Assembly: GCA_003330885.1 (NCBI GenBank)
Contig: CP030277.1
Location: 3,646,001 to 3,710,000 of the forward strand
Direction: 5' to 3'
DNA from: Rhodobiaceae bacterium
GTDB lineage: Bacteria; Pseudomonadota; Alphaproteobacteria; Parvibaculales; Parvibaculaceae
Length of the DNA: 64,000 nucleotides
The notes beneath the pieces were generated by a model. That model searched no databases and had not been told where the DNA came from. It saw only the letters and a list, made by a program, of their open reading frames with translations. Positions 53,102-61,172 of the stretch are shown piece by piece. The first letter of the stretch is position 1; every line of letters begins with the position of its first letter. The position numbers were made by a program, and so were the translations under genes.

Positions 53102-53133
53102 ACAATGCTTTTGATAGCAGAAGGAGCGGGAAA

Positions 53134-53547
53134 ATGGATGTCGTAAATGCCATGCGCCCAAATGAAGCGCAGATCAAAGAATGGACCAGTGGTTCTGTCG
53201 ACGGACCGATTGTCATGGTCAACCTGCTGAAGTTCTACGATAAGGCACAATATGCCGATGGCCGCGACCCGGACATTAGTGGCGCGGAAGCCTATCAACG
53301 GTACGGTGCTGAAGTGTCCAAGATCGTCGAAGGCTTAGGCGGGAAAATGATTTATGGCGGCGCAGTCACGCTGACCCTCATCGGCGAGGTTGCCGAAGAC
53401 TGGGATGTGGTTGCCTGCGTTCAATATCCGTCGCGAAAAGCCATGCTTGAAATGACCATGTCTCCAGAATATCAGGCGATTGAAGTGCATCGGGACGCTG
53501 GTCTTGCGGGTCAGCTCAATATTGAAACTGTCTCCGGGTTTATGTGA
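53134..53547 (+). CDS. DUF1330 domain-containing protein
   Basis: A 137-residue cytoplasmic protein of the DUF1330 (dimeric alpha-beta barrel) family. It shows GPIVMVNLLKFYDKAQYADGRDP, AYQRYGAEVSKIVEGLGGKMIYGG, and YPSRKAMLEMTMSPEYQAI, which carries the family's S-PEYQ-like motif. Members resemble small monooxygenases or stress proteins; no reaction is established. AGAAGGAGCGGG precedes the ATG. It is probably the target of the divergent TetR and is followed 97 bp later by a GST gene. Confidence 0.85.
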   Translation: MDVVNAMRPNEAQIKEWTSGSVDGPIVMVNLLKFYDKAQYADGRDPDISGAEAYQRYGAEVSKIVEGLGGKMIYGGAVTLTLIGEVAEDWDVVACVQYPSRKAMLEMTMSPEYQAIEVHRDAGLAGQLNIETVSGFM

Positions 53548-53644
53548 CCCACAACTTAATGTGGTGGGCTGACGCGACGTGTCACGCTAGTCTCGCCAAA
53601 TCGACAACAGACTGTTTTAAGAACAGCGCATAGGGAGGCCTCAC

Positions 53645-54280
53645 ATGGCCCTGACATTCTACGATTACACACCAGCACCCAGTCCACGCCGTGCGCGTAT
53701 CTTCATGGCCGAAAAAGGTGTCGCTGCTGAAACCATTCAGATTGATATGGCCAAAGCTGAGCAGCTGACAGATGAATTCAAAGCAATTAATCCAGCCTGC
53801 ACCATTCCGGTTCTGAAGCTGGAAGATGGCACAACCCTAACTGAAAATGACGGCATCGCAGCCTATCTGGAAGCTGCTTACCCAGAGCCACCGCTTCTTG
53901 GGGTCACGCCGGAGGAGAAAGGTCTCGTCGCCAACTGGCAATCCCGCATGCTGATGGAAGGTCTGTCAGCTGTCGCTGAGACGCTGCGCAATTCGTCACC
54001 TGGCATGAAGGACCGCGCCACCACCGGTCCAAACAACTACGCACAGATCCCTGAGTTGGCTGAGCGAGGCCGCGCCCGGTTGACGGTCTTTATGGACACG
54101 CTCAACACGCGTCTCAAAGACCGCGAGTTCGTCGCCATTGATACCTATAGCTATGCGGATATCACAGCGCAGGTGGTGGTCGACTTCGCGAAATGGGTGA
54201 AGGTCACGCCAACCGACGATCATACAGACCTTGCACGTTGGCATGCTGCGGTATCAGCGCGTCCGAGCGCGTCTGCATAA
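53645..54280 (+). CDS. Glutathione S-transferase family protein
   Basis: A 211-residue GST. The N-terminal thioredoxin-like domain starts LTFYDYTPAPSPRRARIFMAEKG and contains the cis-Pro/glutathione motif NPACTIPVL, then LTENDGIAAYLEA. The C-terminal helical domain (from about 90) ends with a Trp-rich region. Pro/Ser residues replace the catalytic Tyr/Cys in the first loop, as in several bacterial classes. It conjugates or dehalogenates small molecules with glutathione. GGGAGG precedes the ATG. Its stop lies 11 bp from that of the convergent esterase gene. Confidence 0.87.
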   Translation: MALTFYDYTPAPSPRRARIFMAEKGVAAETIQIDMAKAEQLTDEFKAINPACTIPVLKLEDGTTLTENDGIAAYLEAAYPEPPLLGVTPEEKGLVANWQSRMLMEGLSAVAETLRNSSPGMKDRATTGPNNYAQIPELAERGRARLTVFMDTLNTRLKDREFVAIDTYSYADITAQVVVDFAKWVKVTPTDDHTDLARWHAAVSARPSASA

Positions 54281-54291
54281 GCGTTAAGGAG

Positions 54292-55413
54292 TCATGCTGT
54301 AGGCGGTTCTTCCGGGCGTTTGCCCTCCAGAAACCAATCGAGGATGCGGGCATTCTCCTCACGCGGGTAAGTGTGACTGAGGTCACCAATCTCTCGATAG
54401 ACAATGTCCGCACCGCCGCCTCCGAGGGCGCGATAGGCGGTCCGCGCAATGTCGATTGGGAACATCCAGTCTTTTGCTCCATGGGTGAGATAGACCGGCA
54501 GGCCCTTGAGCCGCTCACCATCGACAACTTCCAGCAGGAACGGATGAAAGCTCGCTGAGATGGGAGCCAAGTGCGTAAACTTGGAGTCGGTCTGCAGGCC
54601 TTGAACATAGGTGAACGTTCCGCCGTCACTCATGCCGGTGAGCAGAAGCTTATTCGTATCGATTGACCAGTTCCCTGTGACGTGGGCGAGCATGCGTTCC
54701 AGATTGGGGCTGTCCACGTCTTCACCCATGAGCGACCACGTCGCATCCGAAGAGCTTGGGCTTAAGAGGATGACACCCCGGCTGCGCGCGGTCCGGATCC
54801 AGGACCAGAGAAAATCGCGTCCATGCCCGCTGCCCCCATGCATGGCGACCATAAGGGGGTAGGGCTTCGAGCGATCATAGTTTTCCGGCACATAGAGCGA
54901 GAAACCACCGCGTTCCTTCTTCTCATTGCCAAAATGATGAACGCCAACGCTCACCCCATCGGTGCGCTCTGCAGCAAGATCTTGCAACAGGTCGCCATCG
55001 CCTCGTTGCTCATCTTCCAGGAAAAAACGGCTGACCGGTGGCAGCACAGCAGCCACAGGATAGAGCGCCTCTAGAGCGCGAGAGGAATGTCGCAAGGCAC
55101 GGTAGGCGGCCATAATCCCATTCGCTGGATCGTCGAGCGCTGCGCGCAACTCTTCATAAGCGCGCAGCACAGAGTTAGATGATGTGACGATACGGTCACG
55201 AAAGGGATGAAAGTCTTCAGGCCAGTCTGCCGCCTCAAAAGCAACAAGGGCGTCTTCAACACCCTTGTCGAGTGCCCCGACATGTTTGACAACTTCTTCG
55301 AGACGCGGCGGGTGCAGATGTCGGCCGATAAACAGAAGCCCTTCCAGTGAATGAAGGAGCGGCGGAACCAGTTCAGTAATCGCATCAGACAATTGATCTG
55401 TATTATCGTTCAT
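54292..55413 (-). CDS. Alpha/beta-hydrolase, PHB-depolymerase-like esterase
   Basis: A 373-residue protein. An N-terminal helical region of about 140 residues without a known family is followed by an alpha/beta-hydrolase fold with the oxyanion sequence MVAMHGGSGHGRD, nucleophile elbow GMSDGG, acid THGAKDWMFP and His in LSHTYPREE. The triad therefore looks complete. It resembles polyhydroxybutyrate depolymerase-type or feruloyl-type esterases. No signal peptide. Only a weak GAG element lies upstream of the ATG. Converges on the GST gene. Confidence 0.8.
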   Translation of the reverse strand: MNDNTDQLSDAITELVPPLLHSLEGLLFIGRHLHPPRLEEVVKHVGALDKGVEDALVAFEAADWPEDFHPFRDRIVTSSNSVLRAYEELRAALDDPANGIMAAYRALRHSSRALEALYPVAAVLPPVSRFFLEDEQRGDGDLLQDLAAERTDGVSVGVHHFGNEKKERGGFSLYVPENYDRSKPYPLMVAMHGGSGHGRDFLWSWIRTARSRGVILLSPSSSDATWSLMGEDVDSPNLERMLAHVTGNWSIDTNKLLLTGMSDGGTFTYVQGLQTDSKFTHLAPISASFHPFLLEVVDGERLKGLPVYLTHGAKDWMFPIDIARTAYRALGGGGADIVYREIGDLSHTYPREENARILDWFLEGKRPEEPPTA

Positions 55414-55523
55414 AAGAAAGAGCTCAATAGGAGTGTGGATGCGCGCAGTGTGTCACCCTCTGCCCGCGCCGTCCATGAACGGTCACCCTTCAGAATTGAT
55501 CAGCTGACTTAGGTGTCTCTCGG

Positions 55524-55784
55524 TTAGCCGTCGATCCGCAGATACTTGAGCATGGTCCAGCGCGCGAAGATGCCAAAAGTACCTGATGTCGCAACGGCAA
55601 CCATCAATCCTTCGCCAGAAAAGGAGGAGAAGTCCCCTAGCCACCAGCCGCGTAAGAGGCCATAGGCAGGATAGAGACACAGAAGGATGTATGCGGAGAG
55701 GCCAACCGAGATGCGAGCGATAAGCGCGTCGCTGTAGGCGAAGGGGCGCGCAGTTTTAGCGTCTGGCAGAGGCGGGCGGGTCAT
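55524..55784 (-). CDS. Small two-helix membrane protein
   Basis: An 86-residue protein with hydrophobic segments at about 25-45 (SVGLSAYILLCLYPAYGLL) and 55-75 (GLMVAVATSGTFGIFARW). The ATG at 55784 has GAGGAGAGA just before it and begins MTRPPLPDAKTARPFAYSD. It follows the four-helix membrane protein gene by 14 bp and is probably cotranscribed with it. No family recognised. Confidence 0.65.
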   Translation of the reverse strand: MTRPPLPDAKTARPFAYSDALIARISVGLSAYILLCLYPAYGLLRGWWLGDFSSFSGEGLMVAVATSGTFGIFARWTMLKYLRIDG

Positions 55785-55798
55785 GAGCGCATCTCTCC

Positions 55799-56332
55799 TC
55801 AGAATGGCTTCACGATGGCGAGGTAAAAGGTGAAGGTGATCGACACAATAACGATGGGCGTGGTGATAATGAGAAACCACCAATGTGTGTGGATCGCTCG
55901 TTCGTAGGCGATGCTATCTCCGGCCGCGCGCAGGCGCTCTTTATTGCCGCCAAAATGCGCGAGATGAAAGTCGGCAATTTCAATGGGAAGGAACACAAGA
56001 ACAATCAGGACAAGCTTCATGGCAAACCATCCGCTGTCCGGAGTCCAGCCTCCCGCAATCATGAGAAGCGGTCCGGTGATCAACAACATGGGGAACGCGA
56101 TATGCTCAAGTTTTGCGCCATCGTCGAAACGCTCCATCGCCCAGTTGCGTAGACGAATGCGTTCAGGGTCATGGGGTGCTCTTTGCCAGTCGCGGAACAA
56201 GGGAACCAGATAGGTGCCATAGGCGACAGAAGTACTCCAGGCCCACATGGCGGCAAACACCACGTGCACAAACTTGAGTGTCACATAATGGTCGCTCAGA
56301 AAATCGTTGGCTGTAGCGAGTGCTGTGTCCAT
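55799..56332 (-). CDS. Four-helix membrane protein, DUF2269/CopD-like
   Basis: A 177-residue integral membrane protein with helices near residues 17-40, 78-98, 102-122 and 150-172. The first helix, VTLKFVHVVFAAMWAWSTSVAYG, has the LKFVHV-FA opening seen in DUF2269/CopD-like heme or copper membrane proteins, and several His lie near membrane edges (KFVHV, DFHLAHF, THWW). The function is not known. GGGGGAG precedes the ATG. It heads a two-gene unit with the small membrane protein and lies just after the MarR gene on the same strand (37 bp). Confidence 0.65.
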   Translation of the reverse strand: MDTALATANDFLSDHYVTLKFVHVVFAAMWAWSTSVAYGTYLVPLFRDWQRAPHDPERIRLRNWAMERFDDGAKLEHIAFPMLLITGPLLMIAGGWTPDSGWFAMKLVLIVLVFLPIEIADFHLAHFGGNKERLRAAGDSIAYERAIHTHWWFLIITTPIVIVSITFTFYLAIVKPF

Positions 56333-56369
56333 GGTCGATCACTCCCCCTTAGTGATCATGGCTGCATTG

Positions 56370-56852
56370 CTATGTAGCGGCGTCCTCTATTTCAGTGGCC
56401 ACGTTTGGTACGTCGCCCCATTCTTTCGTAAGACCCTCTAGCAAGGCATCGATGGTTTGTTCTCCAAGGCGGTCGACCAGTGCCGCTTCCAGGTTCGACA
56501 TAATATTTGCCGCGGCTATGTGCACAGGCCGACCTTCTCGCGAAAATCGGATCAGTTTGCATCGTTTGTCTGCCGGGTCAGGTGTGAGCTCAATCAACCC
56601 TTTCTCTTCCAGCTCCCGAACGGCGGAGTTGATCGACTGACGGGTGACGCCCAACGTCCGTGCAAGATCACTCGGGCGTTGGATGCCCGAGGCGACATAC
56701 ACCAGCACCATCGATTCCAAACGGCGGACGCTCGGAAGCCCGTGGGCTTGCAGGTTTTGCTGCAGGCCGCGGTCGAGCCACATAAAGCCTTCAAGCAGGC
56801 TCGTCATCAGGCCTCGTCCAACGGGAATATTCTTTTTGGGCCGCTGCGTCAT
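56370..56852 (-). CDS. MarR family regulator
   Basis: A 160-residue regulator with the winged-helix sequence VASGIQRPSDLARTLGVTRQSINSAVRELEEKGLIELTPDPADKR. The ATG at 56852 (MTQRPKKNIP) has GGGGAGAG upstream; an in-frame start at 56933 lies across the divergent promoter and is unlikely. It is divergent from the carboxymuconolactone-decarboxylase-family gene with a perfect palindrome in between, so it probably represses both. Genes for membrane proteins follow on its own strand. Confidence 0.9.
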   Translation of the reverse strand: MTQRPKKNIPVGRGLMTSLLEGFMWLDRGLQQNLQAHGLPSVRRLESMVLVYVASGIQRPSDLARTLGVTRQSINSAVRELEEKGLIELTPDPADKRCKLIRFSREGRPVHIAAANIMSNLEAALVDRLGEQTIDALLEGLTKEWGDVPNVATEIEDAAT

Positions 56853-56882
56853 ATCTCTCCCCGCGTGGGTAGCTTGAATATA

Positions 56883-56901
56883 TTGTAAGTTTATCTTACA
56901 A
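56883..56901. promoter_or_regulatory. MarR-type operator palindrome
   Basis: TTGTAAG-TTTAT-CTTACAA is a perfect 7-5-7 inverted repeat in the 79-bp region between marR and the divergent gene. MarR dimers bind palindromes of about this size and AT content; TTGTAAG/CTTACAA half-sites are common for MarR regulators of aromatic catabolism. Confidence 0.75.
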
Positions 56902-56931
56902 ATAGCAAAGACAATTGTGAGGGAGCGAGCC

Positions 56932-57588
56932 ATGCCCAGACTGGCGCAAGTGGCAAAAGCCGATGCGGATCCGTTTATCGATCAGATCTACCAACTCTTG
57001 TTTCAGGATCGCGATCCGGTCGAACACCCAGGCACAGCAACCGGTACCCCCGGCAACTGGTGGACTGTCTTCGCACTTGTGCCTGATTGCTTCAAGCATG
57101 CGGTGGAAGGTTTTCAGTTTTACCGGGATCCTAATCGCAAGCTCAGTCCCAAACTGCGTGAATTAGGGCAAACCCGTGCAGGCTATGTGCGCGGGTCGCA
57201 GTTCGTTTTTTCGCAGCACTGCAAGTCCTGTCGTGACGTAGGATTCTCAGAAGAACAGATCGAAGCGCTGCCGCACTGGCATGTGGCGGATTGTTTCTCT
57301 GACGTTGAACGCGCGGTCCTCGCCTACACAGATGAGATGGTCATGGATAATGGCCGTGTGTCAGACGGTACATTTGCTGCGTTGAAGAAGCATCTGAGTG
57401 ATGTGGAAATCCTGGAGCTCACCTACATCACTGCCATGTATGAGATGCACGCGATTATGAGCCGTGCGCTCAGGCTCGAATATGACGATGTAGATGAACG
57501 CGTTGTCGAAGTGCCCATGCCCCCCGGTAATGATCGTGAAGGCGATGGGTCTTCCGATGTGATGAGCATGGTCGACACAGACAAATAG
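56932..57588 (+). CDS. Carboxymuconolactone decarboxylase family protein
   Basis: A 218-residue cytoplasmic protein of the CMD/AhpD-like superfamily. The core is RELGQTRAGYVRGSQFVFSQHCKSCRDVGFSEEQIEAL, with the CxxC pair seen in AhpD-like members, and LTYITAMYEMHAIMSRAL near the end. The reaction may be a ring decarboxylation or a peroxidase-like step; the sequence does not decide. GAGGGAG precedes the ATG. It is followed 16 bp later by a VOC gene; both are probably MarR-controlled. Confidence 0.85.
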   Translation: MPRLAQVAKADADPFIDQIYQLLFQDRDPVEHPGTATGTPGNWWTVFALVPDCFKHAVEGFQFYRDPNRKLSPKLRELGQTRAGYVRGSQFVFSQHCKSCRDVGFSEEQIEALPHWHVADCFSDVERAVLAYTDEMVMDNGRVSDGTFAALKKHLSDVEILELTYITAMYEMHAIMSRALRLEYDDVDERVVEVPMPPGNDREGDGSSDVMSMVDTDK

Positions 57589-57604
57589 ACGGAGGAAAGA
57601 GCAT

Positions 57605-58144
57605 ATGGGATATCACCATCTGGCGCTCGCCGCGAAAGACATGAAAGCCATTCATGAATTCTATGAGGGAGTGATGGGTTTTGATCTGGTGAAGGTTGAA
57701 GTGGCGCCCGTCCCCGAAGGTGGGTGGGCAAAACACTTCTTCTACCGTATGGAAGATGACAGCAAATTCATTGCGTTCTGGGAAATGCATGAGGTCCCCG
57801 GGACGGAAGGGTTTGAAACCAACCTTTCCAAAGCAGCTGGTGTGCCAGATCAGATAAATCACATCTCCTTTGACGTGCCTGATATGGATGCGTTCAACAT
57901 ACGCATGCAGCAATGGTTGGATGCCGGATATGATGTCTTGGAGCTGGACCATGAATGGTGCCGGTCGATCTATACAAAAGACCCGAACGACAATTTCGTC
58001 GAATTCTGCCTGACGACTGGTGAATTTACGGCCGCAGACAGGGAACATGCGCTGGCTCAGCTGACGGCAACAGAGCCATCCTTCTCCAAACCACCCGTCA
58101 AAATGGAAATCCACAAGGCGACGGGATCGGCTGCTGCGGAATAA
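57605..58144 (+). CDS. VOC family protein (glyoxalase/extradiol dioxygenase-like)
   Basis: A 179-residue vicinal-oxygen-chelate protein. The N-terminal module is MGYHHLALAAKDMKAIHEFYE; the second (INHISFDVPDMDAFNIRM, then YTKDPNDNFVEFCL) gives the His/His/Glu-type metal site (His near residue 5, His near 82, Glu near 137). The family includes glyoxalase I, fosfomycin resistance and ring-cleavage dioxygenases. GGAGG lies before the ATG. It follows the CMD-type gene, which supports a role in aromatic or electrophile breakdown. Confidence 0.85.
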   Translation: MGYHHLALAAKDMKAIHEFYEGVMGFDLVKVEVAPVPEGGWAKHFFYRMEDDSKFIAFWEMHEVPGTEGFETNLSKAAGVPDQINHISFDVPDMDAFNIRMQQWLDAGYDVLELDHEWCRSIYTKDPNDNFVEFCLTTGEFTAADREHALAQLTATEPSFSKPPVKMEIHKATGSAAAE

Positions 58145-58236
58145 AGCCTAGTCTGCTTTCTTGATCTCTTCATGCGACGCCGTCACACTCTGAGATACTA
58201 GGTGCGGTCGATTAAATGAGGTCTTGGGGGAGAATT

Positions 58237-59019
58237 ATGTCAGACGCACCCGTGCGCGAACCTTTTCGGCTGGCCATTCCAATTCTGTTGATCTTGGCAG
58301 TGCCGCTCGCCCACTTTACGGCGACCGGCGTGGCGTTGCTGGAAACAGGCTGGGTGCTTGTCGGCCTTGGCGGTGCCGCCTTTGCCGTCTTCATGATTTT
58401 TTCAGGCGTGAGTGTAAGCGCCGGTGGTGTGAGGGACCCGCTGGCGACGGCTGCCTGGCTTTTGCTGATTGCCTATCTGCTGCATCAGTTTGAAGAGCAC
58501 GGGATCGACCTCTACGGCCGGTCCTACTACTTCATTGAGTATGGGAATGCACAACTCGCCGCGCGCTATGGGGAGGGGGGACCACGTCTCACCGACTTGG
58601 CGATCTACCGCATTAATACGCTCGCCGTGTGGGTGCCGTTTCTGCTTGCGATCTGGGCGGGACGCAGGCTGCCTTGGGTGGGGCTCGCTGCAGCGGGGAC
58701 CATGTTCACCAATGGCCTCTTTCACATCCTGATAGCCTTCACAAATGGGGAGTATAATCCAGGTCTTGCAACCGCGTTGGTTTTGTTTCTCCCAATCTCG
58801 ATTGCTTACTTCCGCAACGCCCGCAAAGAAGCAAATGTCGGACTGCTTGCGATCGCTGGTGGCATCGCTTTCGGTGTGGTCGGGCACATATTGCTCCCGA
58901 CCATAATTGCAGCGGCCGGCGCCCCGAATTGGTCGCCACAGCTTCTTCTGACTTTTGGGCTTCTTGTCCTCGCGCCTTTGGTGGCAAACATCATATACCG
59001 TCTGTTTCGACGCACTTAA
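58237..59019 (+). CDS. HXXEE-type membrane protein
   Basis: A 260-residue integral membrane protein with about seven hydrophobic helices. LLHQFEEHGIDLYGR carries the His-X-X-Glu-Glu motif that names the HXXEE family, and FTNGLFHILIAFTNGEYNPGL and LPTIIAAA follow. The conserved acidic and His residues look like a metal-dependent membrane enzyme, but no reaction is proven. GGGGGAGAA precedes the ATG at 58237; an in-frame start at 58216 overlaps this site. It is followed by a symporter gene 14 bp later. Confidence 0.75.
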   Translation: MSDAPVREPFRLAIPILLILAVPLAHFTATGVALLETGWVLVGLGGAAFAVFMIFSGVSVSAGGVRDPLATAAWLLLIAYLLHQFEEHGIDLYGRSYYFIEYGNAQLAARYGEGGPRLTDLAIYRINTLAVWVPFLLAIWAGRRLPWVGLAAAGTMFTNGLFHILIAFTNGEYNPGLATALVLFLPISIAYFRNARKEANVGLLAIAGGIAFGVVGHILLPTIIAAAGAPNWSPQLLLTFGLLVLAPLVANIIYRLFRRT

Positions 59020-59033
59020 CGTAAGGCACAAAC

Positions 59034-60458
59034 ATGCTGGCTGGCTTCATCCTCTTTCTCGCCCTCTTTCTCCTCGTGGGCTTCCTTTCCGGGCGGAGGA
59101 GTGACGGAACAACAGGCGACTACTATCTGGCCGGGCGGTCTGTGTCTCCGATGCTCGTGGGACTGTCCGCTGTAGCGACAAACAATAGCGGTTACATGTT
59201 CATTGGCATTATGGGCTTCACCTATGTGTCGGGCCTGAGTGTCATTTGGCTGGGGGTAGGCCTGATACTGGGGGACTATCTGACGTCCCTTTTTGTGCAT
59301 CGCCGATTGCGGGAGGTTTCGCAGACACGTGATGCGCTTACATTCTCTGGTGCCCTGGCGACGTGGCAGGGCAAACAAATGCGGTGGCTGCGCCTTGTCG
59401 CGTCGTTGATGACTCTCATCTTCCTGGGCGCCTATGCAGCAGCACAATTGAGTGCAGGCGGTAAGGCGCTGGAAGTTCTGCTCGACTGGCCGGTGGAATG
59501 GGGTGCGGTGATCGCGGCACTCATGGTGGCAAGCTATTGCATGGTCGGCGGCTTCCGTGCCTCCATCTGGACAGATGCAGTGCAGTCAACGGTCATGTAC
59601 GTGGCCATGGTATTGCTGATGGTGGTGGCGCTGGTCTCCTTCGGCGGTGTCGGCGCGTCCTACCAGGCACTCGCCGAAATCCCCGACTATCTCAATTGGT
59701 TTGCAGCAGGGGATCTTTTGGTGCCCGGCGCATTTGGGGCGCTTCTCTTTGTCGTTGGCTGGATGTTCGCCGGTGCTTGTGTGATCGGGCAGCCCCACAT
59801 CATGATCCGGTTTATGGCGCTGGAAGATCAGGAGCGAATGGGCACAGCGCGCGCCTGGTATTATGGCTTCTATGCAAGCTTTTTTGCCATTGCTATCGTT
59901 GTTGGGTTGATGACGCGTCTGCATTTGGGCGACATCGGATCAATGGACCCGGAACTTGTTCTGCCAGTCATGGCGGTGGATTTGCTGCCAGCCTTCCTGG
60001 TCGGCCTTATTTTGGCAGGTATCTTTGCTGCGACCATGTCGACAGCAGACTCTTTGCTGTTGAGCTGTGCGGCAACCTTTACTCATGATCTGCTGCCATC
60101 CAACCTCGAGCGTCCGGCGCTCCTGCGCGGCGCAACGGTTGCGATGACAGCGTTTGCTCTCGCCATTGCCTTGTCTGGCAGTCAGAGTGTTTTCTCTCTC
60201 GTGATCTTGGCTTGGTCGGTTCTGGGGGCGAGTTTTGGACCGCTGCTCATTCTGTTGGCGTTGAAACGACCTGTTGCCGAGCTACAGGCCATTGCCATGA
60301 TTATCGCAGGGTGCGCAGCAGTGCTCATTTGGCGCCATTATGGTTTGCAAGGGGCCGTCTTTGAAGGCTTGCCCGGCATGGCGGCGGCGTTTGCTGTCTA
60401 TCTTGTGTCTGCTCCGCTTCTGGCGAAGAAAGAAGCAGCGTCTGCGGGTGCAGATTAG
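59034..60458 (+). CDS. Sodium:solute symporter (PutP/SSS family)
   Basis: A 474-residue transporter with about thirteen hydrophobic helices. The opening GDYYLAGRSVSPMLVGLSAVATNNSGYMFIG is the SSS signature, with FAATMSTADSLLLSCAATFTHDL at the later conserved helix, which includes the Na2-site Ser/Thr residues. Family members take up proline, pantothenate, organic acids and similar solutes with sodium; the substrate is not readable. TAAGG precedes the ATG. Its last base touches the last base of the convergent TetR gene (stops at 60458 and 60459). Confidence 0.9.
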   Translation: MLAGFILFLALFLLVGFLSGRRSDGTTGDYYLAGRSVSPMLVGLSAVATNNSGYMFIGIMGFTYVSGLSVIWLGVGLILGDYLTSLFVHRRLREVSQTRDALTFSGALATWQGKQMRWLRLVASLMTLIFLGAYAAAQLSAGGKALEVLLDWPVEWGAVIAALMVASYCMVGGFRASIWTDAVQSTVMYVAMVLLMVVALVSFGGVGASYQALAEIPDYLNWFAAGDLLVPGAFGALLFVVGWMFAGACVIGQPHIMIRFMALEDQERMGTARAWYYGFYASFFAIAIVVGLMTRLHLGDIGSMDPELVLPVMAVDLLPAFLVGLILAGIFAATMSTADSLLLSCAATFTHDLLPSNLERPALLRGATVAMTAFALAIALSGSQSVFSLVILAWSVLGASFGPLLILLALKRPVAELQAIAMIIAGCAAVLIWRHYGLQGAVFEGLPGMAAAFAVYLVSAPLLAKKEAASAGAD

Positions 60459-61067
60459 TCAGTCAACGAAAAGCAACGCGTCGATCAATTCGTTGGCTGA
60501 GGCAATGGACGCCTCCGATGAAGCGCTTTCTCCACTGAGGGCTTCATATTCCTGCGCAAGTGTTGCAAGCGTCCCAGCAATCCCAATGGCGCCGTAATAG
60601 AGTTGGGCCGGATTGCCTTGGCGGACGCGGCCCTCTGCCTGGCCCGTACGAATGCGTGCGCTGACGGTTTCAAAAATGTCTTTGAGATAGGTGTCGAGCA
60701 ACCAGGTAAGCCGGTCGCTTTTCATCCGGCCTTCAATAGTCATGATCCTGTGGAGTTCTGGTGTTTCGGCACAAAAGGACACAAAGGCATGCATGTTTGT
60801 CCGCAAGAGCTCGATCGGATCGTCGCTGGTTGCAGCATGGCGCGCTGCATGATTGGCGAATGCGGCGAAGAGATCGTTCATCACAGCCTTCCAAAGACCG
60901 AGCTTGTTTTTGAAATGGTAGACGATCAGCGAGTGATTGATCCCGGCCTCAGTCGCAATGCTCCTGGTGGAGGTGCCTTCAAACCCGACTGATGAGAAGT
61001 GCTGACGGGCAATATCGAGAATGCCCCGTTTGGTGACTTCGGACCGTGTGGAAGGTGCGCGTTTCAT
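60459..61067 (-). CDS. TetR family regulator of the monooxygenase pair
   Basis: A 202-residue regulator. The HTH is FEGTSTRSIATEAGINHSLIVYHFKNKLGLWKAVM, followed by an all-helical TetR_C-like domain. The ATG at 61067 (MKRAPSTRSEV) has GCGGAGAA upstream; an in-frame start at 61121 lies inside the first operator and is unlikely. It is divergent from two FAD monooxygenase genes with two palindromes between, so it probably represses them until an aromatic or similar substrate is present. Confidence 0.92.
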   Translation of the reverse strand: MKRAPSTRSEVTKRGILDIARQHFSSVGFEGTSTRSIATEAGINHSLIVYHFKNKLGLWKAVMNDLFAAFANHAARHAATSDDPIELLRTNMHAFVSFCAETPELHRIMTIEGRMKSDRLTWLLDTYLKDIFETVSARIRTGQAEGRVRQGNPAQLYYGAIGIAGTLATLAQEYEALSGESASSEASIASANELIDALLFVD

Positions 61068-61105
61068 GACATTCTCCGCAGAATTCCTCACCTTTCTGAC
61101 ATGTA

Positions 61106-61150
61106 TTGACCAGATGGTCAAATACTCCTATATACTGACCACATGGTCAA
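61106..61150. promoter_or_regulatory. Twin TetR operators upstream of the FAD monooxygenases
   Basis: TTGACCAGATGGTCAA (61106-61121) and TGACCACATGGTCA (61136-61149) share the perfect palindrome TGACCA-NN-TGGTCA, with centres 29 bases apart. They lie between the divergent tetR and monooxygenase genes and would overlap their promoters. This is very probably the binding site of the adjacent TetR. Confidence 0.85.
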
Positions 61151-61172
61151 ATTAGCTCGGGAGTGATGTCAC

